From the NCBI GenBank assembly GCA_937907435.1, contig CALCIA010000254.1, positions 1-9,512 of the forward strand: a stretch of 9,512 bases of DNA, written 5' to 3'. Shown here piece by piece: positions 1-4,707 of this stretch. The notes beneath the pieces are model-generated. The model was not told where the DNA came from. It saw only the letters and a list, made by a program, of their open reading frames with translations, and made no database searches. The translations under genes were made by a program, and so were the position numbers. The DNA is from an uncultured Actinomycetes bacterium (lineage in GTDB: Bacteria > Actinomycetota > Thermoleophilia > Solirubrobacterales > 70-9). Every line of letters starts with the position of its first letter. Position 1 is the first letter of the stretch.

Positions 1-57
1 GTATTGACCCCCCTATAGGGGCCCTAAAACACGCAGCGCGTTATCGGGCCTTGATTT
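1..57. repeat. Left copy of a TATA-centred palindromic intergenic repeat, cut by the window edge
   Basis: These 57 bases align without gaps to the last 57 bases of the window (9456-9512), with 40 identities by my count. Shared blocks are ATTGACC, CTATAGG, TAA, a 12-base ACGCAGCGCGTT and a terminal GATTT. The centre CCCCTATAGGGG (10-21) is a perfect palindrome. The right arm CACGCAGCGCGTT is present, but the matching left arm would lie before base 1. The complete copy at 9445-9496 shows that the element is a long imperfect palindrome. Function is unknown; a structured RNA end, a bidirectional terminator or a REP-like element are all possible. Confidence 0.7.
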
Positions 58-89
58 CCGGCCCGAAAAGGGCCTCCGAGGGCCGGAAA
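44..89. other. Set of mutually exclusive hairpins beside the left palindrome
   Basis: Three stems compete for the same GGCCC at 60-64. TCGGGCC (44-50) pairs with GGCCCGA (60-66); GGCCC (60-64) pairs with GGGCC (70-74) around a GAAAA loop; and TTTCCGGCCC (55-64) pairs with GGGCCGGAAA (80-89) as an exact 10-bp stem. Only one can form at a time. The region lies far downstream of the minus-strand flippase gene, or upstream of nothing visible on the plus strand, so attenuation of a gene cannot be argued. A terminator or 3'-end structure is the simplest reading. Confidence 0.45.
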
Positions 90-91
90 GT

Positions 92-123
92 GTGACGTTC
101 CCGGCATCTTCGTCACGGATCCG
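92..123. repeat. GTGACG/CGTCAC dyad with GGATCCG flank (left copy)
   Basis: GTGACG (92-97) and CGTCAC (111-116) form an inverted repeat with a 13-base spacer, and CGTCAC continues into GGATCCG. The reverse-complement 13-mer CGGATCCGTGACG occurs at 9364-9376, again followed by CGTCAC after 12 bases. The same composite is therefore present at both ends of the window in opposite orientation. It may be a protein-binding site or a short RNA hairpin. Confidence 0.5.
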
Positions 124-169
124 GCCGAGGTGTGGAGGCTCCCCGACCCGATCCTCACGTAAGTCCGAC

Positions 170-188
170 TTCGCGACGTCCCTGTGAC
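170..188 (-). repeat. 19-base repeat (left copy)
   Basis: On the minus strand this reads GTCACAGGGACGTCGCGAA. The right end of the window carries GTCACAGAGATGTCGAGAA at 9390-9408 on the plus strand, a match at 16 of 19 positions. Both copies lie downstream of the transcription unit that reads toward them. The function is not known. Confidence 0.45.
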
Positions 189-210
189 GCCTCTCCCACG
201 CACCCCTCAC

Positions 211-268
211 GTCCTGGGCTCCTCATGGGGGTCACAGCCTGCCAGGACCCCCATGAGGAGCCCAGGAC
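211..268. terminator. Perfect 23-bp inverted repeat downstream of the flippase operon; possible terminator
   Basis: Bases 211-233 are the exact reverse complement of 246-268, with a 12-base loop (234-245). The stem begins GTCCTGGGCTCC on the plus strand. It lies 55 bases beyond the flippase stop codon and is the strongest hairpin after the operon. No T-run follows on either strand, so it is not a canonical intrinsic terminator, although U-less hairpin terminators have been proposed in high-G+C bacteria. ACCCCTC occurs directly repeated just outside both arms (202-208 and 269-275), which resembles a target-site duplication around a miniature palindrome, though 7 bases in a C-rich tract may be chance. 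Confidence 0.55.
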
Positions 269-297
269 ACCCCTCGGACGGCCGGCGGCGCCACGGA

Positions 298-323
298 CCC
301 CCGCCCGACCACCCACCCACCCC
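298..323 (-). promoter_or_regulatory. G-quadruplex motif abutting the flippase stop codon
   Basis: Read on the minus strand, the TAG stop (325-323) is directly followed by G-tracts at 322-320, 318-316, 314-312, 306-304 and 302-298. The first two linkers are single T residues, the third is five bases and the fourth a single C. This fits the G3+N1-7 pattern with unusually short loops, and would form in the mRNA because the G strand is the sense strand. A similar arrangement follows purM. A role in termination or 3'-end protection is inference. Confidence 0.55.
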
Positions 324-1885
324 TAAAACCGGCTGTCTTCGTCGATCCGCTCCGCTTCATAGACCTCCCCCGGGTCCCCTTCGACCGCCGCCGGCCTGGC
401 GCGGACCGCGGCGAAGCTCGCGGCCAGCTCGCGCGGGTGGCGGAGGCGGGCCAGCCAGCCGCGCTCTTCGTTGGTGAAGAAGCCGGTCGCGAGGAGGAGG
501 GCCGGGTAGAGGAGGCCGAGGGCGAGGCGGGCGAGGAAGCCGGCGAAGCCCGCGGTCGGCAGGACCAGCTCGCCGAAGGCGATCAGGGCCGCGGCGGCGA
601 AGAGGACGCGGGCGAGGCGGCCCCATTCGTAGGGCACCGGGAAGAGGCGCTCGGTGAACCAGTACATCAGCGCCACCACGACCAGGTAGGAGCCGACCAG
701 GGCGAGGCCGGCGCCGACGATCCCCAGCGGCGGCACCAGGAGGAGGTTGAGGACCACGTTGGAGGCGAGCGCTCCGAGCGCCGCCGGGAGGTTGAACTCG
801 GTCCGCCCCGTCCGTCCCAGCACCACCACCATCACCATATAGAGCGCGTAGAGGGTGACGGCGGCGGCGATCAGGCCGACCACTTCGTAGGCGTCGAAGA
901 ATTCCGGCGCGGCGAAGAAGCGGAGCAGGTACTGGGCGAGCAGCCAGAGGCCGACCACCATCCAGGTGCAGCCGGCGAGGAACAGGGTGATGATCGTGGC
1001 GTAGGTGCGGCGCGCCTCGTCGTCGTCACGGATCGAGTAGGCGAGCGGCGGCCAGGCGAGCTGGAAGCCGCGGACGAGGACGTTCACCGCCTGGGCGAAC
1101 TTCACCGCGATCGAGTAGAGGCCCGCCTCCGAGAGGCCGACGTAGTGGACGATGATCAGCCGGTCGACGAAGTTGAGCAGGTAGAGGCTGACCTCGGCGG
1201 GCATCGTCGGCAGGCCGAAGCGCAGCAGGCGTCGGAGCAACGGCGGGTCGACCCGCAGGGTGAGGCGCCGGCGCTGCTCGAGGATCAGCACGGCGACGAA
1301 GGCGGCGCCGGTGAGGTAGGAGCCGAGCAGCAGGCCGCGCGCGCCGTCCCCCACCCCGACGACGAGGATCACGGTCAGCGCGATCGTCGCGAGGACGTTG
1401 GTGATCGTGGTGATGAAGTAGGCGCGCGCCCGCTCGTCGAGGCGGTAGAGCGTCAGCAGGTATTCGAACAGCGTCGCCACCCAGAGGCCGCCGATCGCGA
1501 TCCGGGTGAGTTCGGTGCCGGTGTGCAGCTCGGCCGGGGTCTTGGGATCGAGCAGCAGTTCCGACAGCGGGCCGGCGAAGGGCAGGAGGACGAGCGCGCC
1601 GAGCGTCGAGAACCAGAAGAGGCCGGAGAAGGTGGCACCGACGATCCGGTCCGGGTCCTCGTCCTCACGGTAGTAGTAGCGCAGCACCGACTCGATCAGG
1701 CCGAGCCGGACGACGATGCTGGCGGTGACGACGCCGGCGAAGAGGATCTCGGCGGCGCCGTAGTCCCCGGGCGTGACGTGGCGCGTGTAGAGCGGCAGCA
1801 GCGCGACCGCGATGAGCTTCGAGAGGATGCTCGCCGCCGTGTAGGCGGCGCCGGTGGTGGCGAGTCGCCTCAGGTAGCCGGACAC
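323..1885 (-). CDS. Oligosaccharide flippase (Wzx/MATE-like polysaccharide export protein)
   Basis: A 520-residue polytopic membrane protein of the polysaccharide transporter (MOP/MVF) superfamily. Such proteins move undecaprenyl-PP-linked oligosaccharides from the inner to the outer face of the cytoplasmic membrane. The N-terminus is typical: a basic amphipathic start, then LSKLIAVALLPLYTRHVTPG (about 21-40) running into DYG, as found in this family. About 12-14 hydrophobic segments follow, interrupted by short basic loops. The last 25 or so residues form an acidic, soluble tail. I chose GTG at 1885 because translation there begins just ahead of the conserved first helix. The open frame continues upstream to 3085, but that part overlaps the ligase in another frame and is Arg/Pro-rich noise. 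The start lies 11 bases after the ligase stop with no clear Shine-Dalgarno, so it is probably the last cistron of the operon. Substrate is unknown. Confidence 0.9.
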   Translation of the reverse strand: MSGYLRRLATTGAAYTAASILSKLIAVALLPLYTRHVTPGDYGAAEILFAGVVTASIVVRLGLIESVLRYYYREDEDPDRIVGATFSGLFWFSTLGALVLLPFAGPLSELLLDPKTPAELHTGTELTRIAIGGLWVATLFEYLLTLYRLDERARAYFITTITNVLATIALTVILVVGVGDGARGLLLGSYLTGAAFVAVLILEQRRRLTLRVDPPLLRRLLRFGLPTMPAEVSLYLLNFVDRLIIVHYVGLSEAGLYSIAVKFAQAVNVLVRGFQLAWPPLAYSIRDDDEARRTYATIITLFLAGCTWMVVGLWLLAQYLLRFFAAPEFFDAYEVVGLIAAAVTLYALYMVMVVVLGRTGRTEFNLPAALGALASNVVLNLLLVPPLGIVGAGLALVGSYLVVVALMYWFTERLFPVPYEWGRLARVLFAAAALIAFGELVLPTAGFAGFLARLALGLLYPALLLATGFFTNEERGWLARLRHPRELAASFAAVRARPAAVEGDPGEVYEAERIDEDSRF

Positions 1886-1896
1886 GGGCGTAGAGG

Positions 1897-3480
1897 CTAA
1901 GCGGGGCCGGGGACCGTGGCGGTCGTGGCGTCGGGGCCGGGCGCGGCGGTGCGTCCGGCGGCGACGGCGGGCGCGGCTGCCAACGAGGCGCCTACAGCGA
2001 GCAAGACGTAGGTGATCGGGTCCTGGAAGAAGCCCGCGTAGGCCATCGTGTGGACCAGCAGGGCGACGAAGGTGGCGAGCACGGCCGCGCGGGCGACGCC
2101 GAAGAGGGTCGGACGGCGGTCCGGTCCCCGCGCCCAGAGCCCCGCGCCCATCGTCCAGAGCGCGACCACGATCAGCCCGACGTAGACGACGAGGCCGATC
2201 AGCCCCTGCTCGGCGGCGACCGTGACCGGCTCGGTGTGGGAGATCGTCACCGGCGCATTCTTCTTCTCCCGGTGAGCGCTGTAGGCGTGCTGGAAGGAAC
2301 CCGAGCCATAGCCCCATACCGGCCGTTCGCTGAACAGTTCCGCGCCGCCGCTGATCAGGTTGCCGCGGCCGGAGATGTCGACGTTGAGGCGGTCCGGGGT
2401 GATCGACTTGCCGCCGACCAGCAGAACGACCAGCGCTCCGCCGACGATCCCGACCACGGCGACCGCGAGCGTCCAGCGCCACGACCAGCGGATCGCCGCC
2501 AGCATCGCCAGGCCGGCCAGGAGGGCGACGAAGCTCGACTGGCTGAAGGTCTGCGCCAGGCCGAGCCAGAGGACGAGGATCGCGCCGGACAGGAGCCAGA
2601 ACGGGCGGCGTTGCTTCACCCACAGCACCGTCGCCGTGACCACCACCAGCACCAGGGCGAGATAACGGCCGTAGATGTTCGGGTCCCAGAAGATCGAGTT
2701 CACCCGGAAGTAGGTGTGGAATTCGTTCGAGCGGATCACGGCGTGGTTCCAGAAGAGGCTGCGGCTCGCGTACTCGACGCTGCCGATGAGGACGAAGGCG
2801 ACCGCCTCGACCGCGACCAGGCCGAGGGTCCAGACGAGCAGGCGCCGATCCCACTCGACGTCGCGCAGCAGGCCGAAGGCGAGGGTGAAGGGGACGAGGA
2901 AGAAGCAGACTTCCTGGAGGCCTTTGGAGAAGTCCTCGGAGTAGAAGGTCTGGAGCGAATACAGGACGACAAAGGCCGCCAGCGCGCGGGGGAGCCAGAC
3001 GACGGGGCCCCGGCCGGCGGGTCCTGTCGCGGTCTCGGGACCCTGCGAGCGAGGTATACGTTCTCGGGTCCCGAGACCGCGCCACCCGCCGGAGATGAGC
3101 TCGCTAAGGACGCCCGCGGCAATGACCACGTACAGGGGGATCAGAAGGTTGGCCGATTCGCCACCGGATTCGAGGGGAATGCGGAAGGGCAGTAGGCCGA
3201 TGATGGCGAGAGGGAGCAGCACGGGCCAGCGGCGGAAGATGTAGGCGAGCAGTGCCACCAAAAGGACGCCGACGACGATCCCGATCGCCGCTCTCGCCTC
3301 GTGGTGGCGCAGTTCGACGATCCGGTGGCTGTGCCACTGGTCGCCGAGGATCAGGACCGGGAAGAGGACCAGGGCCGCCAGCATCGCGACCGAGCGCGGG
3401 CGGCCGGCGGGCAGCAGGATCGCGGCGGCGGCGGCCACCGCGGCGATCAGGAGACCGGCGCCGGAGAGGAGGTCGCTCAA
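1897..3480 (-). CDS. O-antigen ligase / Wzy-type polymerase family protein
   Basis: A 527-residue multi-pass membrane protein of the Wzy_C (O-antigen ligase) family. These enzymes transfer or polymerise glycans carried on undecaprenyl-PP at the outer face of the membrane. Helices begin at about residue 8. The family motif region is in the large loop: NSIFWDPNIYGRY (261-273), TFSQSSF (311-317), ERPVWGYGSGSF (385-396) and SHTEPVTVAAEQGLIG (414-429), where His415 matches the conserved His of WaaL-type enzymes. In a probable Gram-positive lineage without LPS, it more likely polymerises or attaches a surface glycan. Start is TTG: its codon shares TTGA with the TGA of the upstream gene, with GAGG nine bases ahead, indicating coupled translation. 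Residues about 130-156, in a loop between helices, are encoded by a long palindrome (3014-3092) and look like an insertion. Confidence 0.88.
   Translation of the reverse strand: MSDLLSGAGLLIAAVAAAAAILLPAGRPRSVAMLAALVLFPVLILGDQWHSHRIVELRHHEARAAIGIVVGVLLVALLAYIFRRWPVLLPLAIIGLLPFRIPLESGGESANLLIPLYVVIAAGVLSELISGGWRGLGTRERIPRSQGPETATGPAGRGPVVWLPRALAAFVVLYSLQTFYSEDFSKGLQEVCFFLVPFTLAFGLLRDVEWDRRLLVWTLGLVAVEAVAFVLIGSVEYASRSLFWNHAVIRSNEFHTYFRVNSIFWDPNIYGRYLALVLVVVTATVLWVKQRRPFWLLSGAILVLWLGLAQTFSQSSFVALLAGLAMLAAIRWSWRWTLAVAVVGIVGGALVVLLVGGKSITPDRLNVDISGRGNLISGGAELFSERPVWGYGSGSFQHAYSAHREKKNAPVTISHTEPVTVAAEQGLIGLVVYVGLIVVALWTMGAGLWARGPDRRPTLFGVARAAVLATFVALLVHTMAYAGFFQDPITYVLLAVGASLAAAPAVAAGRTAAPGPDATTATVPGPA
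3014..3092. repeat. Long palindromic element inside the ligase coding sequence
   Basis: The 16-base arm CGCGGTCTCGGGACCC (3028-3043) is exactly reverse-complemented at 3066-3081 around a 22-base loop containing GTATAC. Outside this, CCGGCGGGT (3014-3022) pairs exactly with ACCCGCCGG (3084-3092), separated from the inner arms by 5 and 2 bases. The whole 79 bases are in frame within the ligase and encode about residues 130-156, a charged, Gly/Pro/Arg-rich stretch between two hydrophobic segments. It resembles palindromic elements that insert in frame into bacterial genes, such as those of Rickettsia. Confidence 0.65.
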
Positions 3481-3920
3481 CAGCGGCCGCCTCGCTTGTG
3501 CAGGCGGATCGTCCCCGGCAGGGTCAGCTCACGGCCTTCGTCTTCGAGCAGCACCCGCAGCCGGTAGCGCCCGACCGGCTGGACCACGCCGTCTTCGTTC
3601 TTCCCGTCCCAGTGGTAGGTGTGGATCGTGTAGCGCTTCAGGAAGTCCTTCTTCGCCAGCACGCGCACGAGTTCCCCGCCGGGCCGGATGATCTCCACCG
3701 TGCCGTGGTCGTTCGTCGTCGTCGTGCGGAACGTGAGCTTGATGCGCCGGTCGCACTGCCCCTCGGGGGTGAAGGCGTTCGACTTCTTCTTGCCGATCGC
3801 GACCCGGTCGACCAGCAGCGGGTCGCGCTTCACGCGCTGCGCGTAGGCGAAGGCGGCGACGGTGGCGAGGACGAGCAGCGCGAAGACGATCGCTGCCGCG
3901 TCAGCCTTCCGCCGGGACAT
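3477..3920 (-). CDS. Membrane-anchored FlgD-like Ig-fold protein
   Basis: A 147-residue protein with a basic N-terminus (MSRRK), one hydrophobic segment at about 8-27, and an extracytoplasmic beta-rich domain. The segment from about 48 to 135 resembles the Ig-like domain of the flagellar hook cap protein FlgD and related cell-surface modules: a strand with EIIRPGGELVRVL (76-88), then YHWDGKNEDGVVQPVGRYRLRV (102-123), the WDG...G.Y turn being characteristic. No flagellar gene is nearby, so a flagellar job is unlikely; a structural or adaptor role in glycan assembly at the membrane surface is inference. Two cysteines (56 and the C-terminal 147) are present. The ATG start overlaps the end of the LytR_C gene by 20 bases, with GAGGA very close upstream, and its TGA overlaps the ligase TTG. 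Confidence 0.75.
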   Translation of the reverse strand: MSRRKADAAAIVFALLVLATVAAFAYAQRVKRDPLLVDRVAIGKKKSNAFTPEGQCDRRIKLTFRTTTTNDHGTVEIIRPGGELVRVLAKKDFLKRYTIHTYHWDGKNEDGVVQPVGRYRLRVLLEDEGRELTLPGTIRLHKRGGRC

Positions 3921-4695
3921 TGTCCTCGCCGACCACCACCGAGACTTTGGCTCCGTTCGACACCCCGGAGACTTCGGCGGTCATCGGCTGGACTTTGTGG
4001 ATCTTCAGCTGCTTGGCGACCTGCTTGGCTTCCGGCGCGGCGCCGCTTTCGAACATCACGACCGAGTTTTCGAACGTCGACGTGGTGTTGGTGATCGCGC
4101 CCACTTCGAAGCCCTTGGTTTCGGCTTTGTCGCCCCAGGTCGCGGCCAGGCCCGTCGCTTCGGTGCCGTTCAGCACCGCCACTTCGATTTCGCCGGGCTT
4201 CACCTTCTTCGCCGCGGCGGCCTGCTTGCCGCTCTTGTTGTGGCCGTCGCCCTTGGCTTCGTCGCTGCCGCCGCTGTTCAGCACCGCGTAGGCGATCCCG
4301 CCGCCGATCAGGACGAGGACCAGGAACAGCGTCACCAGCAACGCCGGCCGCGACAGCGTTTCGCCGAAGACGGAGAAGCGTTCCCGGATGCGCTCGCCAC
4401 GCGTCTGTTCGGGCAGCCCTTCCTCGCGCCGCCGGCGCCGCAGCTCGCGCTGCTCGACCGCATCGTGCTCGGCCGTCCGCGCCTCCTCGAGTTCGCGTAG
4501 CTCTTCGGCGCGCTGGGCGGCGATGGTCTGCGTCTGTTCCATCCGCTCGGCTTCCCGCTCGGGCGCCGAGCCCGCCCAGTCGCGCAGCCGACGGATGTCA
4601 CGGCCGTGGGCGAACAGGAGCAGGGCGAAGATGCCCAGCCCCAGGAATGACGCCAGGCCCGCGAAGGAGCCGATTCTTTCGATCGTGTGCAGCAA
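3901..4695 (-). CDS. Two-TM coiled-coil protein with C-terminal LytR_C domain
   Basis: A 264-residue protein. Segment order: TM1 (about 9-29), a highly charged Glu/Arg-rich stretch likely to be coiled coil (about 45-105), TM2 (about 118-139), a Lys/Gly/Ala linker, then a LytR C-terminal domain (about 168-257) with EVAVLNGTEATGLA (171-184) and GFEV at 195-198. LytR_C usually follows the catalytic LCP domain that attaches polymers from undecaprenyl-PP to the wall, but no LCP domain is present here, so it is probably a binding or partner module rather than a transferase. Basic residues after TM1 suggest that the coiled coil is cytoplasmic and LytR_C is outside. Start is TTG, 12 bases after the stop of the dehydratase and lacking a clear Shine-Dalgarno; no alternative start would keep TM1, except the adjoining CTG. 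Confidence 0.8.
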   Translation of the reverse strand: MLHTIERIGSFAGLASFLGLGIFALLLFAHGRDIRRLRDWAGSAPEREAERMEQTQTIAAQRAEELRELEEARTAEHDAVEQRELRRRRREEGLPEQTRGERIRERFSVFGETLSRPALLVTLFLVLVLIGGGIAYAVLNSGGSDEAKGDGHNKSGKQAAAAKKVKPGEIEVAVLNGTEATGLAATWGDKAETKGFEVGAITNTTSTFENSVVMFESGAAPEAKQVAKQLKIHKVQPMTAEVSGVSNGAKVSVVVGEDNVPAEG

Positions 4696-4707
4696 AGTTG
4701 CGGAAGG

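Larger units (their letters stand above)
1..322. other. Non-coding 322-base region beyond the glycan operon
   Basis: I see no credible gene here. Short open frames on either strand are rich in Arg and Pro and look like chance frames in G+C-rich DNA. The content is structural, from the operon outward: a G-quadruplex motif next to the stop codon, a perfect 23-bp inverted repeat, a 19-base repeat, the GTGACG/CGTCAC dyad, competing GGCCC hairpins, and the half palindrome at the edge. Each is listed separately. Confidence 0.7.

Noticed and set aside
4..19. TTGACC and TATAGG as a -35/-10 promoter pair
   Set aside because: Only four bases separate them, far from the 16-18 needed; both blocks are part of the palindrome.
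821..838. Six His codons in a row on the plus strand, like a purification tag
   Set aside because: The sequence lies inside the flippase on the minus strand, where it encodes a Met/Val-rich membrane helix. It is a chance pattern, not vector sequence.
437..1900. Long plus-strand open frame of 487 codons rich in Glu, Gly, Ala and Asp
   Set aside because: It is antisense to the flippase, which has clear membrane-protein composition. Long antisense frames are common in G+C-rich genes.
1886..3085. Upstream extension of the flippase frame by 400 codons
   Set aside because: It overlaps the ligase in another frame and is Arg/Pro-rich without membrane segments; the flippase family start lies at the GTG at 1885.
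3477..3920. Flagellar gene, from the FlgD-like fold
   Set aside because: No other flagellar gene is present, the protein has a membrane anchor, and the Ig-type module is widely reused in surface proteins.
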